From Arctic95D-9 sp035967665 (GTDB lineage: Bacteria; Verrucomicrobiota; Verrucomicrobiia; Verrucomicrobiales; DEV007): a stretch of DNA of 64,000 bases. The DNA lies in assembly GCA_035967665.1 (NCBI GenBank), contig JAYWLB010000044.1:1-64000 (forward strand). Direction: 5' to 3'. The position numbers and the translations under genes were made by a program. Of this stretch, positions 15,473 through 24,900 are shown piece after piece (the first letter of the stretch is position 1; the number at the start of each line of letters is the position of its first letter). The notes beneath the pieces are model-generated. The model saw only the letters and a program-made list of their open reading frames with translations, searched no databases and was not told where the DNA came from.

Positions 15473-16378
15473 ATGCCTGATGTCGTTATTGTAATTCCTG
15501 TGTTTAATCGAGCGGATTGTATTGTCCGTGCGGTAAACTCGGTTTTGGCGCAGACTTATGATTCATTCAGTCTGGTTGTGGTGGATGATGGTTCCAGCTG
15601 TGACTTGAGCGAGGTAGAGCAGCTGGTGAGGGACTCGGGTCATCAGTGGTTGCGACTTCCGGTGAATCGGGGTGTCGCAGCGGCACGGAATGAAGGGGTT
15701 AAGCTCTCAAGTGCCAAGTGGATCAGTTTCCTTGATTCTGATGATGAATGGGCTCCGCAGAAACTTGAGGCGCAGTGGAACTGGCACCGGGAGAATCCGG
15801 CGGTTTCGATCTCACAGGTCAGCGAAGACTGGTATCGGAACGGGGCTCTGTTTTCAAAGCCTGAGCATTTGCGCCAGAGGGGCGGTGATCTCTTCGAGGC
15901 GTCGTGTCAGCGGTGTGCAATCGGGCCGTCATGCGTCATGATGAACCGTGAGATCTGGGATCAAAGCGGAGGGTTTGATGAGCGTTTTCGCGTTTGTGAG
16001 GACTATGCGCTGTGGCTGCGGATTGCTTCGGGGAATCACGTCGGACTCATACCGGGAGAATCCCTCGTGAAGAAGCACGGAGGGCATCAGGATCAGCTTT
16101 CGGTGGAGACGCCTTTGCTGGAAAGGTATCGGCTTCTCGCCCTCCTTGAGTGGATGCGGGACCACCCGGACGACAGGGCGCGGATCGAAACGGCGCGGAA
16201 ATCGCTCCTGCATTTTGGTAACCAATTGCGGCGATACGGGGAAAAGCACGAGCTGACCGCCTGGCCTCATTTTTTCTCGAAGATAGATCTTTCGGGCGGG
16301 ATTGAAGCAGCCTCTATCGATGAAGCGTGGTCGGTTTTTCACGGGGATTGGTGCAATCCTCCGGAAAAGGGAATCTGA
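15473..16378 (+). CDS. Glycosyltransferase family 2
   Basis: GT-A fold glycosyltransferase of 301 residues. The N-terminal nucleotide-binding segment is VVIVIPVFNRADCI, then VVDDGSS (36-42), and the metal-binding motif DSDDE is at 88-92 in ISFLDSDDEW. A later region GGFDERFRVCEDYALWLRIA carries the ED acidic motif of the catalytic base. There are no membrane helices, so it is cytosolic and probably transfers a sugar onto a surface polysaccharide or lipid-linked acceptor. It is isolated, followed 39 bp later by the photolyase gene on the same strand. Donor and acceptor unknown. Confidence 0.88.
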   Translation: MPDVVIVIPVFNRADCIVRAVNSVLAQTYDSFSLVVVDDGSSCDLSEVEQLVRDSGHQWLRLPVNRGVAAARNEGVKLSSAKWISFLDSDDEWAPQKLEAQWNWHRENPAVSISQVSEDWYRNGALFSKPEHLRQRGGDLFEASCQRCAIGPSCVMMNREIWDQSGGFDERFRVCEDYALWLRIASGNHVGLIPGESLVKKHGGHQDQLSVETPLLERYRLLALLEWMRDHPDDRARIETARKSLLHFGNQLRRYGEKHELTAWPHFFSKIDLSGGIEAASIDEAWSVFHGDWCNPPEKGI

Positions 16379-16417
16379 AGGGCGGATGAGATACGTAGAA
16401 CGTTTGGACTTCGTTTT

Positions 16418-17839
16418 ATGGCTCATTACAAAACAGTTATTCATTGGTTTCGGCGCGATCTCAGGCTGACCGACAATGTTGCGCTTTACAACGCTGCGCA
16501 GAGGGCTGAGTTCATCGTTCCACTCTATGTCGCGAGTGAGTGGGCGGGGGAGCATGCCTGGACCGGTGTGGGACGTCAGGCGTTTCTTTGCGGGAGTCTG
16601 GCCTCGCTGAGTAACAATATTGAGCACGCCGGTGGAAAACTCGTTATCCGTCGGGGAGATGCGCTTGAGGAGCTGGAACGGCTCATTGATGAAGTGGAGG
16701 CCGGGGCGGTTTTCTTCAACCGGGACCCCGATCCCTTTGGCAGGACGGAGGAGAAAAAGGTCCGCGAGCTCTGCCGTTCACGGGGGATCGATTGCTGTGA
16801 TTTTCAGGATGTCGTTCTCCATGAGCCCGGAGAGATTCTCACGGGGAGCAGGACTCCCTACAAAGTCTATACACCCTATTCCAAAAAGTGGTTCGACGAG
16901 GAGAAGCCGGAGCCTGTTGGAAGAGTAGGGTCCATGCAGTCACCGAGTGGTATCGAGTCCCTGCCGCTACCGCAGGTCGAGGATTGGGGGCTTTCCTTTG
17001 ACGGCGATCTTCTGCGCAGTCCCGGTGAGGATGCAGCGGGGAAACGGCTTGATCGGGCCGTTGAGGAAGTCATAGGCGGGTATGCGGAGACGAGGAATGA
17101 TCCCTTCGCTGATGCGACCTCTCATCTCGGTGCCGATTTGCGCTACGGTACGATTTCGGTTCGGGAGGTGTATCATCGTGCCGAAAAAGCCCGCAAGGCG
17201 GCGCGTTCGGAGCCGGTGCGGAACTCGATAAACACCTTTCAAAAGCAACTCGGGTGGCGTGAGTTTTTCATGGCCATTCTCCATCACTTTCCCGAAGTGC
17301 TCGAAACGGATTTCAATGCCGATTGGCGCGGTCTCCAGTGGGATGATCCGGCTGATAACGACAAGTTCACGAAGTGGAAAGAAGGCCGGACCGGCTTTCC
17401 CATTGTCGACGCGGGAATGCGTCAGCTCGCGGAAACCGGCTACATGCACAACCGTGTGCGCATGATCACAGCGATGTTTCTGACGAAGGATCTCCATGTG
17501 CACTGGAAGCTTGGCGAATCGCATTTTATGCAGCATCTCCTCGACGGGGAGATTGCGAATAACAATGGCGGGTGGCAGTGGTCAGCGGGAACAGGCGCCG
17601 ACGCGGCACCGTATTTTCGGATTCAAAATCCGTGGACGCAGACGGGCCGCTACGACAAGGACGGCCGCTACATCAAGCGCTGGCTGCCTGAGCTGGAAAA
17701 GGTGGATCCGAAGCGGTTTACGAAGCCGCCCGGGGACGGGAAACCCATCGCTGACGATTATGTGCTGCCGATCGTGGATCACGGGGCCGAGCGTGAGGAG
17801 ACGCTGGCGAGGTTCAAAGCGCACAGGGAATCGCGCTGA
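16418..17839 (+). CDS. phrB: Deoxyribodipyrimidine photolyase (CPD photolyase class I)
   Basis: DNA repair flavoprotein of 473 residues, normal length for class I CPD photolyases. The N-terminal Rossmann antenna domain starts TVIHWFRRDLRLTDN. The C-terminal FAD domain shows FQKQLGWREFF, the CPD-binding GRTGFPIVDAGMRQL and NNNGGWQWSAGTG, all hallmark segments. It splits UV-induced cyclobutane pyrimidine dimers using blue light. I prefer photolyase over cryptochrome because the WQW motif and the bacterial class I length are intact. It lies alone, downstream of the GT2 gene. Confidence 0.94.
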   Translation: MAHYKTVIHWFRRDLRLTDNVALYNAAQRAEFIVPLYVASEWAGEHAWTGVGRQAFLCGSLASLSNNIEHAGGKLVIRRGDALEELERLIDEVEAGAVFFNRDPDPFGRTEEKKVRELCRSRGIDCCDFQDVVLHEPGEILTGSRTPYKVYTPYSKKWFDEEKPEPVGRVGSMQSPSGIESLPLPQVEDWGLSFDGDLLRSPGEDAAGKRLDRAVEEVIGGYAETRNDPFADATSHLGADLRYGTISVREVYHRAEKARKAARSEPVRNSINTFQKQLGWREFFMAILHHFPEVLETDFNADWRGLQWDDPADNDKFTKWKEGRTGFPIVDAGMRQLAETGYMHNRVRMITAMFLTKDLHVHWKLGESHFMQHLLDGEIANNNGGWQWSAGTGADAAPYFRIQNPWTQTGRYDKDGRYIKRWLPELEKVDPKRFTKPPGDGKPIADDYVLPIVDHGAEREETLARFKAHRESR

Positions 17840-17887
17840 CTGCCTTCAAGGAAGAAGTAAGAAAAGGAGCAGACGCGAATGGTCGCA

Positions 17888-17920
17888 GGTGGGGCGAGAC
17901 GTCCCCGTCGAGCCGCGTCG
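17888..17920 (+). repeat. 33-nt dispersed intergenic repeat, copy B
   Basis: Second copy of the element at 24-56, in opposite orientation and 29/33 identical. It begins GGTGGGGCGAGACGTCCCC, which can fold as a short GGGG/CCCC hairpin. It sits in the roughly 200-bp space between the photolyase gene and the convergent zinc-ribbon gene at 18039; nothing else in that space is recognisable as a gene. A GGTTCGAACC palindrome nearby (17931-17940) resembles a tRNA T-arm but no tRNA fold surrounds it. Confidence 0.6.
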
Positions 17921-18038
17921 TCCTGTGCGAGGTTCGAACCCGGGCGCCGCTACTCAGCGAGACGGGCGGCTTTCTGATTGTAGGAGACCACGGCGGCTCA
18001 TCGGGCCGATTCGCCCCCCTGCCGGGGCCTTTTCGCGC

Positions 18039-18413
18039 TCACTTCTTTTCAGGGTCACTTTTGCTCTGATCGGTTCCGCAGTTCGGACAATCTTCGAATC
18101 GTTCCAACTGGTTGAGCACCTTGTGATAATCCAACCGCGGCTCTCCGTCCGATTTCCGGCGGGTCGGATTGAATCCGCAGGCGGGGCAGACGATCCTGTT
18201 CACGAGGACCCGTTTCCCGAGTCGATGTGAGAGGGGGAAAACGATGATGAAGACGAGCGGAATCCAGTAAGGCTGCTCGAGGAAGATGAGGAGGGCGGAG
18301 ACGGCGAGGCAGAGCAAAAGGGGGATCGAACAACCCAGTCGCCGGTGTAGGATATAGGGTTTTTCCAAACCGCTGGTTTTCAGCCAGCTTTGCTTCTCTT
18401 CAGGGTTTCCCAT
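18039..18413 (-). CDS. Small membrane protein with C-terminal zinc ribbon
   Basis: A 124-residue protein of unknown function. Two adjacent hydrophobic helices (about 29-45 and 48-63) form a hairpin in the membrane. The C-terminal cytosolic part has two cysteine pairs, CPACGFNP (around 75-82) and CPNCGTDQ (around 109-116), the pattern of a zinc ribbon. I do not recognise a named family. The gene converges on the photolyase and is divergent from dnaX. Confidence 0.7.
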   Translation of the reverse strand: MGNPEEKQSWLKTSGLEKPYILHRRLGCSIPLLLCLAVSALLIFLEQPYWIPLVFIIVFPLSHRLGKRVLVNRIVCPACGFNPTRRKSDGEPRLDYHKVLNQLERFEDCPNCGTDQSKSDPEKK

Positions 18414-18511
18414 GGGAACAGTATGCGTCAGAAAGTGACGTCTTCACCTCGTTGACCTCATTTTTTTCGATTCTTCGTTTTCCTTCTCTGAATCTTCTCT
18501 ACAGTGGTATC

Positions 18512-20536
18512 GTGAGTTCGACCTACCAGGTGTTTGCCAGAAAATATCGGCCTAAATCGTTTAATGACGTTTTAGGGCAGGATCATGTTATCCAGACGTT
18601 GCGAAATGCGATTGAGAAGGAGCGGCTTGCGCATGCCTATCTCTTCGTGGGACCGAGGGGAACGGGGAAGACGTCCACCGCCCGGATTCTCGCGAAAGCG
18701 CTCAATTGCCCGAACGGCCCGAGCGCCGATTTTGATCCCGATGATCCCATTTGCGTGGAGATTGCAGAGGGAAACAGTCTCGACGTGCTCGAGATCGATG
18801 GTGCTTCCAACAACGGCGTTGAGCAGGTTCGTGAGTTGCGTGACACCGTCAAATTCGCTCCCAGCTCGGGGCAGTTTAAAATTTACTACATCGATGAGGT
18901 TCACATGCTCACGACGGCGGCGTTCAACGCCTTGTTGAAGACGCTGGAAGAGCCGCCCGAACACGTGAAATTCATTTTCGCGACGACGGAGCCCCAGAAG
19001 ATTCTGCCGACTATCATCAGTCGTTGTCAGCGTTTCGACCTGCGGAGAATCCCGACGGATATTATCGCGACTCACTTGCAGTTCATTGCCAAAGAGGAGG
19101 GAATCACCCTCAGTGAAGAGGCCGCTTTTGCGATCGCAAAGGGCGCCGAAGGCGGGATGCGGGACGCACAGTCGATGCTGGATCAGCTCGTGGCCTTTTG
19201 CGGTGAAAGTATTGAAGAATCGAATGTCCTCGAGATTTTCGGCTTCAACTCGGCTGAGTCGATTGCCGAGCTGGGTGGTCTCATCCTGAAGAAGGACAAC
19301 GCAGGAGCGCTTGCCCGCGTCCAGGAGTACGCCGAAGGCGGCAAAGATCTCTCAAAACTGCTCGGTGATCTCATCGGGCACTTTCGTCATGTTCTCGTGC
19401 TCAAAGTCGACCCGAATTCGACGGGGACAGAAGTCTCGTCTGAGGTTTTAAAAGAGGTGAAAGCTCAGTCCGAATTGATCGATACCTCGCGGCTTCTCAC
19501 CTTGATTGATCTCCTCGCCGAGACCGATGGGCGCATGAAATGGGCGCCGAACAAGAAGCTGCATTTTGAAATTGGCGCGATCAAAGCGATCCAGGCCGTC
19601 TCCGAATCGACGATTGATGATGTCATTGCGATGGTGAATTCAGCCGCATCTGCCGCGGGGAGCTTGCCTGCCGTCGCCGCTGGTGCTGTTAGTGCCGCGA
19701 CTCCCGCCCCGGCCTCGACTCCGGCCGCAGCAGCTCCTCCAGAGCCGGTGGCTGAGGCAGGGCCCGCAGCTACTCCTGTTTCGAGCCCGCTTCCGGAGGC
19801 TCCGGCGGATTCCGGTCCGGCGGTTCGATCAAATTTGGCGGGACAACTCGCCGCTGCCGTTAGCGGAAACCCCGAGCCCGCCTCTGTGCCGGCTCCCGCC
19901 GATGCGGCTCCTCAACTTTCCGTAGTTGCACCTGCTACCGATCCAACTCCAGCAGCGCCTGCTGCTTCTGTTGCCCCTGAGCAGGTTACTTCTGACGCGG
20001 CCCCGGCACCCGAATCTGCACCAGCTCCTGTCGGGGCAGGCGGCGAAGCGGCAGAGCCGGCCAGTGCACCTGCCGCCGCTCCGGGGAGTCTTTCCGGTCC
20101 TCCGCTATGGGACGAGGCGCGACGACTTCTCATCGAGCAGCGCCCGCTCTTCGATACCTGGCTCAACGCCGCTGTTTTCCTGAACGAAGACGCCGAGGTT
20201 TTCACGATCGCTTATTCGAGCGAACAGCGCTTTTTCAGAGAATCCCTCAGTCGCTATGAGGATGACATCGAAGCTCAAATTCAGGCGCTGACCGGCACGA
20301 AGGTGAAACTCAGAATCGAAGTCCGCGACGATGTCACCCCGATGGAGGTGCCGTCTCTCGAATATGAGGAGGACGAGCCTCCTGCTGAGAGCGAGGTTGC
20401 CAATCAAAGTGCCACACCTGCTCCTGCTCCCGTAGAGGTGGTTCCCGAGGTTGAACCGGAGAAAGAGGATTTCGCGAATGATCCACTCATCAAAGAAGCA
20501 TTGACCGCTTTTGAAGGACGAATTATTAAATCTTAA
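18512..20536 (+). CDS. dnaX: DNA polymerase III subunit gamma/tau
   Basis: Clamp-loader ATPase, 674 residues from a GTG at 18512. I prefer this start because the family-standard N-terminus (SSTYQVFARKYRPKSF) follows at once; an in-frame ATG at 18452 would add 20 unusual residues. Walker A GPRGTGKTS is at 47-55, then the DEVHML Walker B and an SRC sensor. The zinc module normally has four Cys; here only Cys66 and Cys81 remain in this region. Residues about 390-550 are an Ala/Pro-rich linker, followed by a tau-like C-terminal domain. No A-rich slippery site for a gamma frameshift was seen. It is followed by ybaB, the common bacterial order. Confidence 0.93.
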   Translation: MSSTYQVFARKYRPKSFNDVLGQDHVIQTLRNAIEKERLAHAYLFVGPRGTGKTSTARILAKALNCPNGPSADFDPDDPICVEIAEGNSLDVLEIDGASNNGVEQVRELRDTVKFAPSSGQFKIYYIDEVHMLTTAAFNALLKTLEEPPEHVKFIFATTEPQKILPTIISRCQRFDLRRIPTDIIATHLQFIAKEEGITLSEEAAFAIAKGAEGGMRDAQSMLDQLVAFCGESIEESNVLEIFGFNSAESIAELGGLILKKDNAGALARVQEYAEGGKDLSKLLGDLIGHFRHVLVLKVDPNSTGTEVSSEVLKEVKAQSELIDTSRLLTLIDLLAETDGRMKWAPNKKLHFEIGAIKAIQAVSESTIDDVIAMVNSAASAAGSLPAVAAGAVSAATPAPASTPAAAAPPEPVAEAGPAATPVSSPLPEAPADSGPAVRSNLAGQLAAAVSGNPEPASVPAPADAAPQLSVVAPATDPTPAAPAASVAPEQVTSDAAPAPESAPAPVGAGGEAAEPASAPAAAPGSLSGPPLWDEARRLLIEQRPLFDTWLNAAVFLNEDAEVFTIAYSSEQRFFRESLSRYEDDIEAQIQALTGTKVKLRIEVRDDVTPMEVPSLEYEEDEPPAESEVANQSATPAPAPVEVVPEVEPEKEDFANDPLIKEALTAFEGRIIKS

Positions 20537-20565
20537 CATTTACTCAAGATCCAAAACGAATTGAT

Positions 20566-20880
20566 ATGAACATCGCAAAGATGATGAAGCAGGCCCAGCA
20601 GATGCAAAAGAAGATGGGCGAAATGCAGGAGGAATTGGCTAAGCAGGAGGTCGAAGCCAGCGTTGGCGGCGGCAAAGTGGTCGTTCAGGCAAACGGAGCC
20701 GGTGAGGTTCTTTCCATCAAAATTGATCCCGCAGTGGTTGATCCTGAAGACACCGAAATGCTCGAGGATCTCGTTCTCAGCGGCGTGAAGCAGGCGATCG
20801 AGAAGGGCAAGGCATTGAGCCAGGATGAAATGGGCAAACTTACCGCCGGTATGGGACTGCCTCCTGGGCTCGGATTCTAA
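20566..20880 (+). CDS. ybaB: YbaB/EbfC nucleoid-associated protein
   Basis: Small DNA-binding protein of 104 residues. The N-terminal helix is rich in Met, Gln and Lys (MNIAKMMKQAQQMQKKMGEMQ) and is followed by the conserved VVVQANGAGEVLSIKIDP region and a C-terminal LTAGMGLPPGLGF, all typical of YbaB/EbfC. The family forms dimers that coat or bend DNA. It starts 29 bp after dnaX, the classic dnaX-ybaB pairing; the usual third partner recR is absent here. Confidence 0.93.
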   Translation: MNIAKMMKQAQQMQKKMGEMQEELAKQEVEASVGGGKVVVQANGAGEVLSIKIDPAVVDPEDTEMLEDLVLSGVKQAIEKGKALSQDEMGKLTAGMGLPPGLGF

Positions 20881-20904
20881 TCCTCTTCTGAATCGGAAGC
20901 GGGG

Positions 20905-21483
20905 ATGAAACGGGTCGATCTGATCTATCCCCGCATTCCGCTTTCAACGGTCAGGCGCGTTGCTGCCCTGACCTTCGCCGGGGCACTTGTAGGAGGTTTC
21001 TACGGGGTGCTTCACGATCAGATCACCTACACGATAGGGCCGGAGTATTTCACCCGGTTCAAGTTCGATCAGTTTTCCTACGCCCGGCCAGCGATCGACA
21101 GCCCGCGTCTTTTCGTCGGGATTATCGGATTCCTCGCGAGTTGGTGGGTCGGCGCTCTCGTCGGTTGGGTTCTCTCAAGAATCTCTGTGAGAAGAGAAGG
21201 CGCCTTTCCTCCGAACGGTGTTTTTGCGAAAGCCTTCTCCCTCGTATTCGCCACCACTATCGTTGCCGGCGCGATTGGCTACGCATGGGGGCTTTATCGC
21301 CGCACGACGGGTTATTCTGACGGCTGGCGCGATTGGATGGGGGATCTTGGTGTTGTCGACGAGGCGTCATTTATGAGCGTTGGCTATATCCACAATGCCA
21401 GTTATATGGGTGGGTGTGTTGGTATGTTTCTCGGGATCTTGTATTTGTTGCGATTTCGATCTCCCGGAAGCCCGGGGGATTGA
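20905..21483 (+). CDS. Polytopic membrane protein of unknown function
   Basis: A 192-residue integral membrane protein with four hydrophobic segments, at about 21-38, 68-90, 107-130 and 160-182. I do not recognise its family. The start is 24 bp beyond ybaB with a purine-rich GCGGGG just upstream, so it may be the third gene of the dnaX operon. The reading frame ends directly after the last helix. An alternative frame continues for about 60 codons with a CPACRGRG motif, which raises the possibility of a frameshift (see findings). Confidence 0.65.
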   Translation: MKRVDLIYPRIPLSTVRRVAALTFAGALVGGFYGVLHDQITYTIGPEYFTRFKFDQFSYARPAIDSPRLFVGIIGFLASWWVGALVGWVLSRISVRREGAFPPNGVFAKAFSLVFATTIVAGAIGYAWGLYRRTTGYSDGWRDWMGDLGVVDEASFMSVGYIHNASYMGGCVGMFLGILYLLRFRSPGSPGD

Positions 21484-21667
21484 GGCGGAACTCGATATCT
21501 CAGGAGAGGCTCAGGATCATTCTGAGGATGCGATTCACCGGTGTCCGGCATGCCGGGGCCGGGGGCGGCTTTGGCATGCGATCTGGACAGCAGTCCTTGC
21601 GATTCAAGAAGCCGATTCAATGCGGGAAGGGGCTTGCCTTTTTCTCAGGCGTGTCTTAATTCGGGGA

Positions 21668-21967
21668 ATGCTTGCTGTTGTTGTTACCATTGAGGCTCAT
21701 CCGGATAAGGTGGATGAGATGATCGCCGCTCTTAAGGGAAATGCGTCGCATTCACGTCATGAGCCGGAGTGCCTGAAATGGGAATGGTCTCAGCACGTTG
21801 ATGACGAGACTAAATTCGCGATTTATGAGCTCTACACGAGCCGTGAGGCGTTTCTCGAGCACAAGGCGAGTGATCACTTTGCTGCCTGGGTTGAGGCGAG
21901 CACGCCGTGTATGGCAAACAAGGTGGCGGGGCAATACGAGGTCTCAGATCCTGATTCCCGCTCCTAG
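21668..21967 (+). CDS. ABM-domain protein (putative quinol monooxygenase)
   Basis: A 99-residue protein with the antibiotic biosynthesis monooxygenase fold: LAVVVTIEAHPDKVDEMIAAL at the start, then EPECLKWEWSQ, FAIYELYTSREAFLEHKASDHF and a terminal strand. The His in the HKASDHF segment is typical. Small ABM proteins oxidise quinols or other small molecules, or serve as stress proteins. I chose the ATG at 21668, preceded by GGGG, since it gives the standard family length; the frame is open further upstream. It converges on the hybrid kinase gene. Confidence 0.82.
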   Translation: MLAVVVTIEAHPDKVDEMIAALKGNASHSRHEPECLKWEWSQHVDDETKFAIYELYTSREAFLEHKASDHFAAWVEASTPCMANKVAGQYEVSDPDSRS

Positions 21968-21993
21968 CGCGCGGCGCATAATTCCGTTTTAAC

Positions 21994-24900
21994 TCAGGCG
22001 ACTTCGTCTTCGAAGATATACTCGATGCCGAGGTGTTTCGAGATCACGGAGAAGAGTTCGTGAGATCGGAATGGTTTTGCGACGAAGTCGGTGCAGCCGG
22101 CATCGATCGCTTTCAGCTTCGCCTGTTCGAGAGCGTAAGCAGTGAGGGATACGATAACGGTTTCGTTGCCCGGTTTAGTGAGGGCGGTGATTTCGCGGGC
22201 TGCGTCGGAGCCTTTCATGACAGGCATGTCTTCGTCCATGAGGATGAGATGCGGTTTCCAGTCCTGCCACGCTTTGACCGCTTCCTCTCCGTTTTCGACC
22301 TCTTCCATTTTGAACCCGGCTTTTCCGAGGATCTTTTTGAGGAGGAGACGATTCGTGGGTTGGTCTTCGGCGATGAGAATGCGCACTTCGTCGTGGGCTG
22401 AGTTGAAACCTCTGATTTTCTGGGCGGTGGACTCGTCGAGTGCGAGGCTGGCCTGACGGGTTCCCTCTTCGGCAGGGGCGAGTTCGTCGCATTCGATGTA
22501 GAAGCGGAAGACGGTGCCTTCACCGATGTGTGATTCCACTTCGACATCGCCACCGAGGAGCTGGACAAAGCTTCGGGCGATAGGAAGGCCGAGTCCGGTT
22601 CCCTCGGAAGACCTGCGCCCTGATTCGGTTTGAGAATAGCGCTCGAAAAGGCGTTCGATCTCGTTGTCGCTGATTCCTTTGCCGGTGTCGCGCACTTCGA
22701 ACTGGATTCTGATTTTTCTGCGAAGTCTTCCTTCGAATTCGAACGGGTCAGATTTGGCGACGGCTTTGATTGAGAGGCTCACAGCTCCCTGGGCGGTGAA
22801 CTTGATGGCGTTTCCGATCAGGTTGATGAGAATCTGGCGAATCTTGCTGCGGTCGGAGACGATTTCCCCGGGCATCTGGGAACCTGCGGCGAAGTTGAAT
22901 CCGATGCGTTTCCCGTCGGCTTTCATCGCAAGCATTTCGTAGACGGATTTCAGCATCGGAACGAAAGAGAATGTCTCGTCGTTCCGCTCCATCTTACCGG
23001 CTTCGATTTTGGAAAGGTCGAGGATCTCGTTGATGACGTCGAGAAGGTGCTCGCCGCTGTTGTTGATGATGTCTAGGGTTTCCCGCTGCCTGGGATTGAG
23101 TGTTTTGTCCTCTCCGAGTATTTCCGAGAAGCCGATGATGGCGTTCAGCGGGGTTCGCAGCTCGTGAGTCATTTTAGCGAGGAAGTCGCTTTTTGCGCGG
23201 TTCGCGACTTCCGCTTCGTGACGGGCGTCTTCGAGATGCTGCTGGTATTCCGCTTCGATTGCGGCGGTATTCAACTGTGCGATAGCGATGCCGAATTGAC
23301 CGGTGAGGGCTTCGAGCAATTTTACGTCGTCGCTGGTCCAGTCCCGCTCACCGTTGACCCGAAGAAAAGTAACGCAACCGTTGGCTTCTTCGAGGAAGCT
23401 GGTTTTTGAGCCGAGAATGGAAATGGAAGCCCCGGCGGGAAAGGCCTGTGCGACGCTTGGAGGGATCTCGGCAATATCGCTGGTGGAGACGACGCAGTTT
23501 GATTCGAGGATCCGGTGAACGAGGGTGGTTTCCTTTTCGAGGCTCGATTGTGCTCCGGTGGATTCGCCTTCGAAGGTGCTGAAATAGCCGACGGGTTTCA
23601 GTGCGTCGGTCTTGTTCCCGTCATCATCTGTCTCTGTGATTACGCGATGAACGAGACAGTGGGTTGCTCCGAATTGAGTGGTGATGTTCTGAAGCGCTTC
23701 GTTGAGAATGAGATCCTCCTGAACTTCGTTGTGGAGGTCTCTCGTCGTGCGTTCAATGAGAAGCCTGTTCTGAAGTTGGCGGGCGAGCGCTGCTTCCGCT
23801 TTGTCCCGGTCAGCGCGCAGGCCTTCCTCCCTTCGCTGCAGTTGCTTGACCCGTGACTGGATGATGTAGCGCGTGATTCCTGTGATCCCGGCAATGATGA
23901 AGAAGGCTGCCAGTCCACGGAACCACCAGGTTTGATACCACGGGCGGGGGATTGTGATCGCGATCTTGGCCGTGGTTTGAGACCAGGTTTTCCCGTCGAG
24001 CGAACTTCGGGCCTGGAATTGATAGGTGCCCGGTTCGAGGTTTGCATACGAAGCGCGACGGTCAATGTCTGCGGGTTGCCAGTATTTTTCGACCGGTTGA
24101 AGCATGTATTCGAATTTGCCGCGGTTGGGAAACCGAAAATCGAGATCGCCGAAGCCGATCGTGAAGCGGGTCCTCGGGTCAGCGGGGAGGGTGAGTTCGG
24201 AGGTGCTCGCGAGCGGCTTCTTGAGAACGCTGCCCTCGCCGGGAATCTGAATTTGCCCGAAATAGCCGAACTGCGTCAAAATGGGGGTAGGGGCCCGTGG
24301 GGTGTCCGGCAGGTTGGCAGGATCAATGATGTTGAAACCGTCCTGACCTCCGAAGCAGAGTTGTCCGCTGAGGTCTTTCTCGACGGCGTTGTAGGAGAAT
24401 CCGGATTGCTGAAGGCCGTCGTCTTCGGCAAAAACCCGGAATTCAGTCTGAGGGCCGTTGAGTCTCGCAATACCGCTGTAGGTGCCGATCCAAAGTGCTC
24501 CGAACTTGTCCTGGGTGATCGAAGTGATGTTGTTGTCGGGAAGACCGTGGACCGCTGCGTTGTAGTTCGTGATCTCTCCGGTGGCGAGGTTGAAGCGGTC
24601 CACCCCGGCATCTTCGGTGCCAAACCAGACCACCGAATTGGCATCGGGATAGATCACATTGATTTTCTTTGAGTTGAAAGGTTCAGCCTGCGGGAATGTC
24701 GCGGAGAAAGTGACAAGCTCTTTCGCGCCCGGGGGAAGAATGTAGATTCCGCTTTCTGCAGCAATCCAGAGTTGGCCGTCGGCTGAGCGGCTCATTGAGA
24801 TGACAAAGTCCGCTTCATTTTCGCCCGGCGGCTTGATGGGGATGAAGAGATCCTTCTCTTTGTCCATCATTGCGATCCCGCCGCCGTGTGTTCCAATGAA

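Noticed and set aside
17843..17875. Possible further hairpin-heptamer element (CCTTCAAGG followed by purine-rich AAGAAGT-like sequence)
   Set aside because: The stem is only four bases with a one-base loop and the heptamer period is not clear.
17921..17960. tRNA-like T-arm GGTTCGAACC downstream of the photolyase
   Set aside because: GGTTCGAACC is self-palindromic, and no acceptor, D or anticodon arms can be laid out around it.
18512..20536. Programmed frameshift in dnaX giving a short gamma product
   Set aside because: No A-rich slippery heptamer or following hairpin of the E. coli type was found in the gene.
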